From: Streptomyces sp. NBC_01689
Lineage (GTDB): Bacteria; Actinomycetota; Actinomycetes; Streptomycetales; Streptomycetaceae
Reading direction: 5' to 3'
Assembly (NCBI RefSeq): GCF_036250675.1
Contig: NZ_CP109592.1
Coordinates: forward strand, 6,014,001 to 6,078,000
DNA length: 64,000 nucleotides
Shown: piece by piece, positions 36,095 through 45,595 of the stretch
Layout of the letters: each line of letters opens with the position of its first letter
Numbering within the stretch: the first letter of the stretch is position 1
Notes under the pieces: generated by a model
What the model was told of the DNA's origin: nothing
Database searches by the model: none
What the model saw: only the letters and a program-made list of their open reading frames with translations
Position numbers and translations under genes: made by a program

Positions 36095-36646
36095 TCACTC
36101 GCCGCCGTCCGACTCGTCCGAGGGCCACGGGTCACGCAGCCACAACTCGTCGGCCGACGGCGGCCCCGGCTGGTCCTGGAGGTCCCCGCACTCCCGCGCG
36201 GCGGCCGGACGCGGGGGAGAGGCCGAGAACCTCGGGGAGGGCGCGAGCAGCTCCGCGAGTCCGTCGTCGAGGCCGAGCTGCTCGCCCTCGGTCCCCGGCG
36301 GAACCGCCCGCAGGGTGCGTTCCAGCCAGGCGGACACGTGGACGGCCGGCGCCTCCAGCAGCGCGTCGCCGTCGGGTGAGGTCAGCGCCATCAGCACGAC
36401 ACCGCGTCCCCCGACCTTCGTCGGCCACACCCGCACGTCGCCGTGCCCGCACGGCCGGAACACCCCCTCGACGAGCAGCTCGCGGGCGAAGGTCCAGCTG
36501 ACCGGATGATCCGTGCCGACATGGAAGGTGATGTGGACGGCGTACGGGTCGTCCGAGCGGTAACCGAGCCGGGCCGGTACGGGGATGCTGCGCTCGGGGG
36601 ACAGGACGAGGTGCAGTTCGAGTTCGCGTTCCACCACGGTGTGCAT
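36095..36646 (-). CDS. ssgG: SsgA-like sporulation protein
   Basis: The 183-residue protein fits the SsgA-like family, which guides septum placement and peptidoglycan maintenance during sporulation. The first 130 residues carry the family pattern: RELELHLVLSPERSIPVPARLGYRSDDPYAVHITFHVG, VSWTFARELLVEGVFRPCGHGDVRVWP, and DALLEAPAVHVSAWLERTL. Family members are usually about 130-145 residues, and here a roughly 45-residue acidic, Pro-rich tail is added. I name it ssgG from gene order recalled in S. coelicolor, where ssgG sits among these neighbours; the name is an inference. A 256-bp promoter region precedes it. Confidence 0.8.
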   Translation of the reverse strand: MHTVVERELELHLVLSPERSIPVPARLGYRSDDPYAVHITFHVGTDHPVSWTFARELLVEGVFRPCGHGDVRVWPTKVGGRGVVLMALTSPDGDALLEAPAVHVSAWLERTLRAVPPGTEGEQLGLDDGLAELLAPSPRFSASPPRPAAARECGDLQDQPGPPSADELWLRDPWPSDESDGGE

Positions 36647-36902
36647 GTCGGTGCGCTTCCCTTCGTCTACGGGCCTCCGGAGCGGGTCCGTACGAGTGGA
36701 GAGCGCGGCGGCGCGGAACCATTACGCGGGTTCGGCGAAATCTTTTGGCGGGGGTGCCGGGACGGGATTTCCGGGCGGTGACCGGAAGTGGCGGATCCTT
36801 GCCCGAAAGAGGTGGGTACCGCGGGAGCGCCGCTGACGGGGGCGTCGGTCTGATAGATGTGGAGCCCCCAGAAGACCCCCGAGCAGATACGGGACGACGG
36901 AC

Positions 36903-38465
36903 ATGAGCGCCCCAACCCCGGCCCCCGGTGACGACAGGCCCCGTGAAGGGTATTACCCGGACCCCTCCATTCCTGGATATGTCCGGTACTGGAACGGCGC
37001 TGCCTGGGTGCCGGGCACGAGCCGTCCCGCGCCGTCCGACGGCGTGCCGCTCGTCCCGCCGCCCGGTACGCGTCCGGCGCCTCCCGTACCCGCTCCGGCA
37101 CCGGCGCCCACCGAGGAGACGGGACCGCACTTCTTCGACGAGGACCCCGGGCCGGTCGCCGAGCCCCGGCGGGTGACCCCGGCCGAGGCGCAGCACGGCA
37201 GCAGGCCCGAGCCCGCGACCGCGTGGGGCGCCGACCGCTCCCGGCAGTCCGGCTTCGGCGGCGACCAGGACCGCCGGGTCTCCTGGGGGACGCCCCAGGG
37301 CGCCGACCCGCGTCTGCCGCGCACGGCCGAGCCCGCCGAGGGGATCCGCCCGCCCGGCGGCGAGACCCCGCACACGGACGGCATCACGACGCTTCCGCCC
37401 ACGGAACCGGCGGACGGCTCGCAACCCCCGGCGCCCGACGGCACCTTCGTCTTCCGCCGCCGGTCCGCGGGCGGCCCCGGCACGGCCGCGCCGGACGGCG
37501 CCCGGTTCGCCGGCCCCGGGCAGCAGGCGGCCACGGGACCCTCCACGCCCACCGGCACCCCGGGCACCCAGGAACCCGTCCCCTCCGAGGGCACCATGAC
37601 CTTCCGCGCGCGCTCCCCGCGCACGGGGCAGCAGGACGGGGCGCTCGGCGGGAGCACGGCGCCGGCGGGCGGCACACCCGGGGCGGCCACGCCCGAGGAC
37701 GGCTCGGCCGCGGGCCCCGGCAGCGGCTTCGGCGCCGGGCAGGCCGCCGCCCAGGCGGCGAAGGCCACCGCGGCCCCGCAGCCGCCGGCCCCGGCCGTCC
37801 CCCAGCAGTCCACCGGCCCCGCCGACACGCCGCTGTCGAGCGGCGCCGGTGGCGGACAGCCCTCGTGGGCCCAGCAGGTGCACCGGCTCGCGGGTGACGA
37901 CGGGCCCGCCGCGCCCTGGAAACCGCCGGTCGACGACGTGTTCCAGGCCGCCGCCCGCCGCCACTCGGCGGCCCGGCCCGCGGCACTGGGCAGACGGCTG
38001 GTGGCCAGAGCGGTCGACACCGCGGTGCTGGCCACCGTCACCGCCGTGGCCGCCGTGCCCCTGGGCACCAAGGCGATCGACCACATCAACGGCAAGATCG
38101 ACGCGGCCGAACGGTCCGGGCAGACCGTGACCGTGTGGCTGCTGGACGGCACGACCGCGGGCTACCTGGGCGTCTGTCTCGCGGTCCTGTTCCTCTTCGG
38201 CGTGGTCTACGACGCTCTGCCCACCGCGCGCTGGGGCCGCACCCTCGGCAAGAAGCTGTGCGGGATCGAGGTCCGGGACATCGAGGGCCACGAACCCCCG
38301 GCCTTCGGCGCCGCGCTGCGCCGCTGGCTCGTCTACAGCGTCCCCGGCGTGCTGGGCGTCGGTGTCGTGGGCGTCGTGTGGTGCCTGTTCGACCGGCCCT
38401 GGCGGCAGTGCTGGCACGACAAGGCGGCCCACACGTTCGTGGCGGCCCGGCCGCCGTCCGCCTGA
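36903..38465 (+). CDS. RDD-family membrane protein with DUF2510 domain
   Basis: The 520-residue protein opens with a DUF2510 module (EGYYPDPSIPGYVRYWNGAAW), continues with about 330 residues of Pro/Gly/Thr-rich disordered sequence, and ends with an RDD domain of three membrane helices (GRRLVARAVDTAVLATVTAVAAVP, LGVCLAVLFLFGVVYDAL, LVYSVPGVLGVGVVGVVWCLF). DUF2510 is typical of actinobacterial envelope proteins. RDD proteins have been linked to ion exchange, but function is not established for this form. It precedes another RDD gene by about 93 bp and may be co-transcribed with it. The start follows GGGACGACGGAC. Confidence 0.82.
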   Translation: MSAPTPAPGDDRPREGYYPDPSIPGYVRYWNGAAWVPGTSRPAPSDGVPLVPPPGTRPAPPVPAPAPAPTEETGPHFFDEDPGPVAEPRRVTPAEAQHGSRPEPATAWGADRSRQSGFGGDQDRRVSWGTPQGADPRLPRTAEPAEGIRPPGGETPHTDGITTLPPTEPADGSQPPAPDGTFVFRRRSAGGPGTAAPDGARFAGPGQQAATGPSTPTGTPGTQEPVPSEGTMTFRARSPRTGQQDGALGGSTAPAGGTPGAATPEDGSAAGPGSGFGAGQAAAQAAKATAAPQPPAPAVPQQSTGPADTPLSSGAGGGQPSWAQQVHRLAGDDGPAAPWKPPVDDVFQAAARRHSAARPAALGRRLVARAVDTAVLATVTAVAAVPLGTKAIDHINGKIDAAERSGQTVTVWLLDGTTAGYLGVCLAVLFLFGVVYDALPTARWGRTLGKKLCGIEVRDIEGHEPPAFGAALRRWLVYSVPGVLGVGVVGVVWCLFDRPWRQCWHDKAAHTFVAARPPSA

Positions 38466-38558
38466 GACGGCTCCGCGGGGCCGGACACCCGGCTCCGCGG
38501 TACCCCGGACGGCCGCTCGCGGGATGCGGAGCCGGGGGGTTCGCGGTCGACTCGGGCC

Positions 38559-39341
38559 ATGAGCAGCGAACCGCCGCGCCCCGGCTCCGGACAGCCACCG
38601 GAGGAAGACCCGTTCGAGAAGCAGCCCCCGCCGGCTGAGGGCGGCGGCTCCCCGGACGACGGCGCCTCGCCCCCTTCGGGATCGCCCTACGACCGCCCGC
38701 ATAACAACGGCACGCCGCCGTACGGGAGTCAGCCCCCGCCCTACGGCGGTCAGCAGCCCCCGCCCCCCGGCGGTGGTCCCCACGGCCCGGGCGCGGGCGG
38801 TCCGTACGGTGGCGGTGGCGGTGGCCCGTACGGTACGGGCGGCGGCGATCCCTACGGCGCAGGCGGCCCCTACGGCGGCGACCCGCTGGAGGGCATGCCG
38901 CCGCTCGCCGACAGCGGCAAGCGGGTGCTGGCGAGGATTCTCGACATGATCCTCGTGGGCATCGTGGTGTGGCTGCTGTCCTGGGCGTTCGGGGTCACCG
39001 AGTACAACGTGAACGCCGACCGTGTCGAGTACGGCAAGGGCCTCGGGCAGTCCGTGATCGCGGCGGTGCTCTACACCGGCTACGACACCGTCCTGATCCG
39101 CAGGTCGGGACAGACCCTCGGGATGAAGCTGCTGCGCATGCGGGTGGCCGACCTGGACAACGGCGCCACGCCCTCCACACAGACCTCGCTGATCCGCGCG
39201 CTGGTGCTGTGGATCCCGTTCGCGTTCTGCTGCGCGTGCATCTGGACCGCGATCGCGGGCGGCTGGAGCTTCTTCGACAAGCCCTACAAACAGGGGCTGC
39301 ACGACAAGGCGGCCAAGACGGTGGTGGTCTCCACCGGCTGA
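38559..39341 (+). CDS. RDD-family membrane protein with Gly/Pro/Tyr-rich N-terminus
   Basis: This 260-residue protein has a disordered first half with repeated PYG and YGGG phrases, then an RDD domain (GKRVLARILDMILVGIVVWLLSWAF, QSVIAAVLYTGYDTVLI, LIRALVLWIPFAFCCACIWTAIA). The final KPYKQGLHDKAAKTVVV is a common RDD ending. It sits just after another RDD protein with a similar design, so the two may form a functional pair in the membrane. The upstream ribosome-binding site is poor. The role is unknown. Confidence 0.82.
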   Translation: MSSEPPRPGSGQPPEEDPFEKQPPPAEGGGSPDDGASPPSGSPYDRPHNNGTPPYGSQPPPYGGQQPPPPGGGPHGPGAGGPYGGGGGGPYGTGGGDPYGAGGPYGGDPLEGMPPLADSGKRVLARILDMILVGIVVWLLSWAFGVTEYNVNADRVEYGKGLGQSVIAAVLYTGYDTVLIRRSGQTLGMKLLRMRVADLDNGATPSTQTSLIRALVLWIPFAFCCACIWTAIAGGWSFFDKPYKQGLHDKAAKTVVVSTG

Positions 39342-39426
39342 CACACGCGATCAGCCGCACTCCGGGAGGAGACGGCTGACCGGGACGGCGGGTCCGCGCT
39401 GCGGGGCCCGCCGTTCGTGCGTGGGG

Positions 39427-39723
39427 TCACGGACCCGCCGGTTCGTGAACGGGCTCGGACGACCGGGAGACGGACACGGCGACGGACGCGGTCTCGCGCC
39501 GCACCGGAACCGGTGCCGGGACGGCGGGGGCCGCGGCGGCGGACGGCGCGCGCTTCGGCAGCGGAACCGTTACCGCGACGAGCAGTCCGAGAGCGAGTGC
39601 CGAGAGGGTGATCACCGCGATCCCCAGGCCCGAACTCGTCTGAGACAGCAGCAGCATGGCGAGCGTCGAGAAGATCACGGTGCAGGAACCGTAGGCGAGC
39701 TGTGCGGCGGTCGGACGAGGCAT
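39427..39723 (-). CDS. Small membrane protein of unknown function
   Basis: This 98-residue product has two hydrophobic helices (AQLAYGSCTVIFSTLAMLLL and GLGIAVITLSALALGLLVAV) and a hydrophilic Ala/Pro/Val-rich C-terminus. ATG 39723 is preferred because a GAGGAA ribosome-binding site lies 7 bases upstream; a longer frame of 22 more codons lacks one. It is transcribed towards the RDD genes. No family is recognised. It is probably a conserved Streptomyces membrane protein. Confidence 0.62.
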   Translation of the reverse strand: MPRPTAAQLAYGSCTVIFSTLAMLLLSQTSSGLGIAVITLSALALGLLVAVTVPLPKRAPSAAAAPAVPAPVPVRRETASVAVSVSRSSEPVHEPAGP

Positions 39724-40252
39724 GGCGATTCCTCGGGGTGGGGGTACTCCCCCCGTGCCTCTCGAGATGGGGGAGGATGCGGACAACAACGGGGCTGGAG
39801 CTGTGTGTTCGGGTGGTGCGGCGAGCCGGACGGAGCGCCGAGCCCGGGTGGAGCGCCGGGCTCGGGTGGAGCGGTGAATCGTGCGGCGACAACGCTGTCG
39901 GCCTGCCAGTCCCCGGCCGTTCCGAGTTGCGCCAATCGACTCTATTCGCCTGCATGCCCGACTGGAACGCCCGGTAAGCGTGACCTAACCCACGGTGCCG
40001 GTGCACAGGGGGCGCACGGAGTCATCACGTCCAGCAAGTGGACGTGTCGACGCGCCCGTTGGGGGCACTTCGGGCGGTTCGGATACCGAACGGGCGACCC
40101 TGCATAGTGCAGTTGACTTGTGCAAGTCAAGATCTGTCTTTTCTTTGGTAACTCCGGTCAAATGTCGTCACTTGATACGCGTAGACGCGCGCGGACCTCC
40201 ATGTCACCGGGATCCCCCCATCCGCGCGGACGGACGCGGGGGAGGATTTCAA
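39724..40252 (+). other. Gap of 529 bp upstream of the M6 protease, with palindrome
   Basis: No gene is supported in this stretch. It holds the promoter of the minus-strand small membrane protein and the control region of the M6 protease, including a near-palindrome at 40113-40130. GGAGGATTTCAA gives the ribosome-binding site of the protease. A GC-rich repeat (GAGCGCCGGGCTCGGGTGGA-like) lies at about 39835-39880. Confidence 0.4.
40113..40130. promoter_or_regulatory. 18-bp hyphenated palindrome upstream of the M6 protease (operator candidate)
   Basis: TTGACTTG and CAAGTCAA are perfect inverted copies separated by TG. The site lies about 123 bp upstream of the protease GTG. Its first six bases also resemble a -35 hexamer, so a bound protein could block RNA polymerase. 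Confidence 0.65.
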
Positions 40253-42598
40253 GTGACCAGCAGACCATGGACGTTCAGAGCGGCCGCGGTGGGCGTGGCC
40301 CTCGCGGCGGCTACCGCCACGTTCTCGACGTTCGCCGTTGCGCAGGCCGACAGTGCGTCGTCGGCGACGGTGGAGCGCCACGACCCGCAGCCGGCCAGGA
40401 ACAAGGTCGACCACGACCTCGACGGCCCGCTCAGCAAGACCCAGGAAGCACAGCGCAAAGAAGCCCTGGACCAGGTCATATCCGGCGACGCCAAGGTGCA
40501 GGACCGCAACGGTTCGCACGTCGTCCAGCTCAAGGGCAAGAACAAGGGCAGGAGCAAGTACGTCGAGCTCGGCCGCGAGAAGACCGACCGGATCTTCACG
40601 ATCCTCGTCGAGTTCGGCGACCAGGTCGACAGCCGCTACGGCGGCACGCCCGGTCCGCTGCACAACAAGATAGCCGCGCCCGACCGTGCCAAGGACAACA
40701 GCACGGCCTGGCAGGCGGACTACAACCAGAAGCACTTCCAGGACCTGTACTTCGGCACCGGCAAGAACAGCGAGTCGCTGAAGAAGTACTACGAGAAGCA
40801 GTCCTCAGGCCGCTACTCGGTCGACGGTGAGGTCACCGACTGGGTCAAGGTCCCCTACAACGAGGCCCGTTACGGCTCCAACGACGCGCCGACCGGCGCC
40901 TGGTACGCGGTCCAGGACGGCGTCACCGCCTGGGTCGCCGACCAGAAGGCGGCCGGCAAGTCCGACGCCGACATCAAGGCGGACCTCGCCCAGTACGACC
41001 AGTGGGACCGCTACGACTACGACGGCGACGGCAACTTCAACGAGCCGGACGGCTACATCGACCACTTCCAGATCGTGCACGCCGGTGAGGACGAGTCCGC
41101 GGGCGGCGGTGCGCAGGGCGAGGACGCGATCTGGGCCCACCGCTGGTACGCGTTCGGCACCGACGCGGGCGCGACCGGGCCGGTCGGCAACAAGCTCGGC
41201 GGCACCGCGATCGGTGACACCGGCATCTGGGTCGGCGACTACACCATCCAGCCGGAGAACGGCGGACTCGGCGTCTACGCCCACGAGTACGGCCACGACC
41301 TCGGCCTCCCGGACGAGTACGACACCTCCGGCGGCGGCGAGAACGGCACCGGTTTCTGGACGCTGATGTCGGCCGGATCCTGGCTCGGCACCGGCAAGAA
41401 CGCCATCGGTGACCTGCCCGGCGACATGAACGCGTGGGACAAGCTGCAGCTCGGCTGGCTGGACTACGGCCGGGCCAAGGCCGGCGTGACCTCCGAGCAC
41501 AAGCTGGGTGTCGCCGAGTACAACACCAAGGACCGGCAGGCCCTCGTGGTCTCGCTGCCCGACAAGGAAGTCACCACCACCGTCGTCACCCCGGCGCAGG
41601 GCGCCACCCAGTGGTGGAGCGGCAGCGGCAACGACCTCAAGAACACGCTGACCCGCTCGGTCGACCTCACCGGCAGGTCCGCGGCCACGCTGACGCTCGA
41701 CGGCTGGTACGACATCGAGCAGGACTACGACTACCTCTACACCGAGGTGTCCACCGACGGCGGCGCCAACTGGACCGCCCTCGACGGCACGGTGGACGGT
41801 GCCGCGATCCCGCGCGACGGCAGCGGCAAGCCCGCGCTGACCGGCTCCGTGGACGCGTACAAGAAGCTGTCCTTCCCGCTCGACGCCTACGCCGGCAAGA
41901 AGATCGACCTGCGCTTCCGCTACCAGAGCGACGGCGGCGTGGCGTTGAAGGGCTTCACCGCCGACGAGATCACCGTGACCGCGGACGGCGCGACGCTCTT
42001 CTCCGACAACGCGGAGAGCGCGGACGCCGCGTGGAAGGCGAACGGCTTCTCCCGGATCGGCGCGTCCTTCTCCGACGACTACGCGCAGTACTACATCGCG
42101 GAGAACCGCCAGTACGTCTCGTACGACAAGACACTCAAGGTCGGCCCGTACAACTTCGGCTTCTCGACGACGCGTCCGGACTGGGTCGAGCACTACCCGT
42201 ACCAGAACGGTCTGCTGATCTGGAAGTGGGACACCTCGCAGGCGGACAACAACACCAGCGCCCACCCGGGCGTGGGTCTGATCCTGCCGGTGGACGCGCA
42301 CGCGAAGGCCCTGAAGTGGACCGACGGGACGATCCTCCGGAACAAGATCCAGACCTTCGACTCGACGTTCAGCACCTACCCGACGGACGCGCTCAAGCTC
42401 CACAACGCCGACGTCGCGCTGAAGATCAAGTCGCAGAAGGGGGTCTCCGTCTTCGACGACGGCCGGAACTCCTACTACGACTCGGCGAACCCCACGGGCG
42501 GTGTCAAGATCACTGACACCAACACCAAGATCAGGATCGTGAAGGAGCCCAAGGACGGCTCGACGATCACGGTCCTCGTGGGCCGCTCGGCGAAGTAA
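40253..42598 (+). CDS. Secreted M6-family metalloprotease (immune inhibitor A-like)
   Basis: The 781-residue enzyme begins with a Sec signal peptide (RAAAVGVALAAATATFSTFAVAQA) and contains the zinc-binding motif HEYGHDLGLPDE, with histidines at about residues 343 and 347 of HExxH. An inhibitory propeptide (about residues 30-110) and M6 and immunoglobulin-like regions follow, for example the VSTDGGANW repeats. Members degrade host or environmental proteins outside the cell. The GTG start at 40253 follows GGAGGATTTCAA. The longer frame upstream would start before the promoter palindrome and is rejected. A hairpin terminator follows. Confidence 0.9.
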   Translation: MTSRPWTFRAAAVGVALAAATATFSTFAVAQADSASSATVERHDPQPARNKVDHDLDGPLSKTQEAQRKEALDQVISGDAKVQDRNGSHVVQLKGKNKGRSKYVELGREKTDRIFTILVEFGDQVDSRYGGTPGPLHNKIAAPDRAKDNSTAWQADYNQKHFQDLYFGTGKNSESLKKYYEKQSSGRYSVDGEVTDWVKVPYNEARYGSNDAPTGAWYAVQDGVTAWVADQKAAGKSDADIKADLAQYDQWDRYDYDGDGNFNEPDGYIDHFQIVHAGEDESAGGGAQGEDAIWAHRWYAFGTDAGATGPVGNKLGGTAIGDTGIWVGDYTIQPENGGLGVYAHEYGHDLGLPDEYDTSGGGENGTGFWTLMSAGSWLGTGKNAIGDLPGDMNAWDKLQLGWLDYGRAKAGVTSEHKLGVAEYNTKDRQALVVSLPDKEVTTTVVTPAQGATQWWSGSGNDLKNTLTRSVDLTGRSAATLTLDGWYDIEQDYDYLYTEVSTDGGANWTALDGTVDGAAIPRDGSGKPALTGSVDAYKKLSFPLDAYAGKKIDLRFRYQSDGGVALKGFTADEITVTADGATLFSDNAESADAAWKANGFSRIGASFSDDYAQYYIAENRQYVSYDKTLKVGPYNFGFSTTRPDWVEHYPYQNGLLIWKWDTSQADNNTSAHPGVGLILPVDAHAKALKWTDGTILRNKIQTFDSTFSTYPTDALKLHNADVALKIKSQKGVSVFDDGRNSYYDSANPTGGVKITDTNTKIRIVKEPKDGSTITVLVGRSAK

Positions 42599-42620
42599 GT
42601 TACGTTTTAGCAGGTCAGAG

Positions 42621-42662
42621 CATGATCGGCCGTGACCCCCTGGCGGGTTGCGGCCGATCGTG
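42621..42662. terminator. Terminator of the M6 protease gene
   Basis: A 12-bp stem (42621-42632 with 42651-42662, one G-T pair) ends in a short T-rich run (GTGTTTAG), 23 bp after the stop codon. Confidence 0.65.
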
Positions 42663-42695
42663 TTTAGGTGCGTCCTGTGGATTTCTTATTGACAC

Positions 42696-43061
42696 ATGGA
42701 CGCACTGGGGTGTGACTGCATGGCCACAGGAGGTTTCTGCAAGCTGCCCAACGGCAGCGTGGTGGTGGCGCTGAACCTGCCCAGCCCGCCCGGCTCCGCG
42801 CTGGGCCGGGTGCGCTTCCTGGTGCTCGCCCAGAACCGGGCGCGCGCCCTGACCCGCCTGCGCAACCTGGGCCTGCGCGCCGTGTACCTCAGCGGCAACG
42901 GGGCTCCGCCCACCCCGGACGAGATCACCGCCGTGCTGCACCATCCGGACGGCCTGATATGGCGCACGGCCCCCGACACCGGCGTCGCGTGCGCCGTCCC
43001 GTCCCAGGAGCTCTGGCACCCGATCCGAGCGCTCCTGAGACGCCCGGCCGCGCAGCCGTGA
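42696..43061 (+). CDS. Conserved hypothetical protein
   Basis: This 121-residue protein has two cysteines near the start (LGCDCMATGGFCKLPNG) and a repeated alpha/beta pattern (NGSVVVALNLP, LGRVRFLVLAQNRARALTRLRNLGLRAVYL). No signal or membrane segment is seen. Residues 80-121 suggest a folded cytoplasmic unit with WHPIRALLRR. ATG 42720 is an alternative start and would remove the two most N-terminal cysteines. It looks like a conserved Streptomyces hypothetical; I do not recognise a domain. It is convergent with pncA. Confidence 0.6.
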   Translation: MDALGCDCMATGGFCKLPNGSVVVALNLPSPPGSALGRVRFLVLAQNRARALTRLRNLGLRAVYLSGNGAPPTPDEITAVLHHPDGLIWRTAPDTGVACAVPSQELWHPIRALLRRPAAQP

Positions 43062-43152
43062 GCCACCCGCGCGGCGCCGCGGCCGTGAGACCCGGCCGCT
43101 CGCGGCAGGGGGGAGCACCTGACCGTGGGACGTCCGGTCCCGCGGACACGAC

Positions 43153-43737
43153 CTAGACGACCGGCTTGCCGGTCAGCTCGACGCCCGCTCCCCGCATCTC
43201 CTCCAGCGCCCGCTCCGTGGTCGCCTCGGACACCCCGGCCGTGAGGTCGAGCAGCACCTGGGTACGGAAACCGCCCCGCGCCGCGTCCAGCGCGGTGGCA
43301 CGCACACAGTGGTCGGTCGCGATGCCCACCACGTCCACCTCGTCGATCTCGCGGGCCCGCAGCCAGTCGCCCAGCGAGACCCCGTTCTCGTCCGCGCCCT
43401 CGAACCCGCTGTAGGCGCCCGAGTACGCGCCCTTGTCGAAGACCGCGTCGATCGCGCCGGAGGCGACCACCGGGGCGAAGTTCGGGTGGAACCCGACCCC
43501 CTCCGTGCCGGCCACGCAGTGCGCGGGCCAGGAGTGGACGTAGTCGGGGTTGTCGGCGAAGTGGCCGCCGGGGGCGATGTGCAGGTCACGGGTGGCGACG
43601 ACATGCCGGTACCCGGCGGGCGCCTGCCCGATCAGCTCGGTGATGGCGGCGGCCACGTCGGCGCCCCCGGCCACCGCGAGGCTGCCTCCCTCGCAGAAGT
43701 CGTTCTGCACGTCTACGACGATCAAGGCGCGGCGCAT
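43153..43737 (-). CDS. pncA: Nicotinamidase (isochorismatase-like hydrolase)
   Basis: PncA hydrolyses nicotinamide to nicotinate for NAD salvage. The 194-residue protein has the catalytic triad as D9 (VVDVQNDF), K102 (VFDKGAYSG) and C144 (TDHCVRATALDA). Metal ligands D51, H53, H59 and H73 match the M. tuberculosis enzyme, the activator of pyrazinamide. It stands 356 bp downstream of pncB, whose product uses its nicotinate, on the same strand. The gap is long for an operon, so it may have its own promoter. Motifs are complete and the length is normal. Confidence 0.93.
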   Translation of the reverse strand: MRRALIVVDVQNDFCEGGSLAVAGGADVAAAITELIGQAPAGYRHVVATRDLHIAPGGHFADNPDYVHSWPAHCVAGTEGVGFHPNFAPVVASGAIDAVFDKGAYSGAYSGFEGADENGVSLGDWLRAREIDEVDVVGIATDHCVRATALDAARGGFRTQVLLDLTAGVSEATTERALEEMRGAGVELTGKPVV

Positions 43738-44093
43738 GGTCGGTGTCCTTCGACTGTGGGTTCGGTGGAGGGATGCGGGCCCGGCCTGTCGGGCCCGCCT
43801 GGAGACTTCACGTGCGGCGCGGGAGGGGTCGGACCACTGCGGGCGGCCCCGACGGCTGTGCTCGTGCGTGCTGCCGTTGCATTCCCGCTGACCGCCCGTT
43901 CATTCGTGTTTGCCCGGGGGCGGCCGAAGAAGACCGGCCGCCGCCACGGCGTTGCCCGCGCGCACCCCGGCGCACCCCGGGCGTATCGGTCCCGTCCGGG
44001 GCGGCGGAGCCCGGACGGGGTTCGGCCGCGGCCCGGCGCGGACGCCTTGTCGACGCGCGCGTAGTCCTTCTCCGACGTACGGCGGGGCGGCCC
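43738..44093 (-). other. Gap between pncB and pncA with a hairpin
   Basis: No gene is seen in these 356 bases. An 8-bp perfect stem (43919-43926 with 43935-43942) could end pncB transcription. The remainder probably includes the pncA promoter. Confidence 0.4.
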
Positions 44094-45422
44094 TCAGACG
44101 TACTCCGTGGGAATCACCGCTTCCCCGCGTGACAGCTGGGTCGCCGAGAGCGGCAGCCGGGCGCGGGCCGCGGCATGCCGGTCGCGGGCCGCGTCGAGGG
44201 GCTCCCGGGAGACGACCTGGCCGCCCTTGACCAGCTCGACCAGGAGCTGCTGGTCGACGAGGTCGGCGGGCACCGGCCCGGTCCCGAGCACCTCGGCCTC
44301 GGCGAACCCGCGCTCGTCGCGCCGCCGGGCCGCCCACTTGCGGCCGCCGACGGAGGTCTTGCCCCCGGTCGACCTCTTGGCCACGGGCACCAGCGGAGCC
44401 TTCGGGTCCGCCGACTCGGCACGCGCGACCAGTTTGTAGACCATCGAGCAGGTGGGGTGGCCGGAGCCCGTCACCAGCTGGGTGCCGACGCCGTACGCGT
44501 CCACCGGCGCCGCCGCCAGCGAGGCGATCGCGTACTCGTCCAGGTCCGAGGTCACGACGATCCTGGTCGCGGTCGCCCCCAGCTCGTCCAGCTGCTGCCG
44601 CACCCGGTGCGCGACCAGCAGCAGGTCCCCGGAGTCGATGCGGACCGCCCCGAGCTCGGGTCCGGCGATCTCGACGGCCGTGCGCACGGCCTCGGCGACG
44701 TCGTAGGTGTCCACGAGCAGCGTGGTGCCCCGGCCGAGCGAGTCCACCTGGGCCTGGAAGGCGTCCCGCTCGTGGTCGTGCAGGAGGGTGAAGGCGTGTG
44801 CGGAGGTGCCCACGGTCGGGATGCCGTAGCGGAATCCGGCCGCCAGGTCGGAGGTGGTCGTGAACCCGCCGACGTACGCGGCCCGCGAGGCGCCGACCGC
44901 GGCCAGTTCATGGGTGCGCCGGGCGCCCATCTCGATCAGCGGGCGTCCGCCGGCGGCGGAGGACATCCGGGAGGCGGCGGCCGCGATCGCCGAGTCGTGG
45001 TTGAGGATCGACAGGACCACGGTCTCCAGGAGCACGCACTCGGCGAAGGACCCCTCGACCCGCAGGACGGGCGAGCCCGGGAAGTACACCTCGCCCTCGG
45101 GATAGCCCCAGATGTCCCCGCGGAAGCGGTAGGAGGCGAGCCATTCCAGGGTCGGCTCGTCCACGATGGCCCGCTCGCGCAGGAAGCCGAGGACGTCGGC
45201 GTCGAACCGGAAGTTCTCGACGGCGTCGAGGACCCGCCCGGTGCCCGCCACGACGCCGTAGCGGCGGCCCTCGGGCAGCCGCCGGGTGAAGACCTCGAAG
45301 ACCGAGCGCCGCTCGGCGGTCCCGCCCGCCAGCGCGGCCTGCAGCATCGTCAGCTCGTACTGGTCGGTGAAGAGTGCCGTCGAGGGCACGTCCACCGGCA
45401 GTCCGAGGTCCGCTGGGTTCAC
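44094..45422 (-). CDS. pncB: Nicotinate phosphoribosyltransferase
   Basis: The 442-residue enzyme joins nicotinate to PRPP to form nicotinate mononucleotide in the Preiss-Handler branch of NAD salvage. It begins with [14 protein letters not shown] and contains [39 protein letters not shown] and [14 protein letters not shown], typical of PncB. The C-terminal lysine/arginine-rich segment ([15 protein letters not shown]) holds the catalytic and phosphate-binding residues. It is divergent from clpS across about 170 bp. Pairing with pncA gives the two-step salvage route. Confidence 0.93.
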   Translation of the reverse strand: MNPADLGLPVDVPSTALFTDQYELTMLQAALAGGTAERRSVFEVFTRRLPEGRRYGVVAGTGRVLDAVENFRFDADVLGFLRERAIVDEPTLEWLASYRFRGDIWGYPEGEVYFPGSPVLRVEGSFAECVLLETVVLSILNHDSAIAAAASRMSSAAGGRPLIEMGARRTHELAAVGASRAAYVGGFTTTSDLAAGFRYGIPTVGTSAHAFTLLHDHERDAFQAQVDSLGRGTTLLVDTYDVAEAVRTAVEIAGPELGAVRIDSGDLLLVAHRVRQQLDELGATATRIVVTSDLDEYAIASLAAAPVDAYGVGTQLVTGSGHPTCSMVYKLVARAESADPKAPLVPVAKRSTGGKTSVGGRKWAARRRDERGFAEAEVLGTGPVPADLVDQQLLVELVKGGQVVSREPLDAARDRHAAARARLPLSATQLSRGEAVIPTEYV

Positions 45423-45575
45423 TGCGCTCTCCTCGCACTCATCGCTCCGGCTCCCCCGGCACGCGCCGGGGCGCCGGGGGCCGTCCCCCGGAATCGCCGC
45501 ACAGCACGGGATCGTACCCCCATCTCGTCACTCTGACGATTTATGGGTCCGGTTTGCGGGGCCCGTTTGTGCGGG

Positions 45576-45590
45576 CACCACCTTGTGGTG
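45576..45590 (+). promoter_or_regulatory. Small hairpin in the clpS leader just ahead of the start codon
   Basis: CACCAC (45576-45581) and GTGGTG (45585-45590) form a 6-bp stem with a three-base loop, ending 5 bases before the ATG, where a ribosome-binding site would normally stand. No purine-rich site is otherwise obvious. Confidence 0.4.
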
Positions 45591-45595
45591 GCAGC

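Noticed and set aside
39995..40252. N-terminal extension of the M6 protease frame
   Set aside because: The extension would include the promoter palindrome and lacks a ribosome-binding site. The signal peptide begins at the GTG at 40253.
43738..44093. Small gene in the pncB-pncA gap
   Set aside because: The open frames there have poor ribosome-binding sites and Arg/Pro-rich shadow composition.
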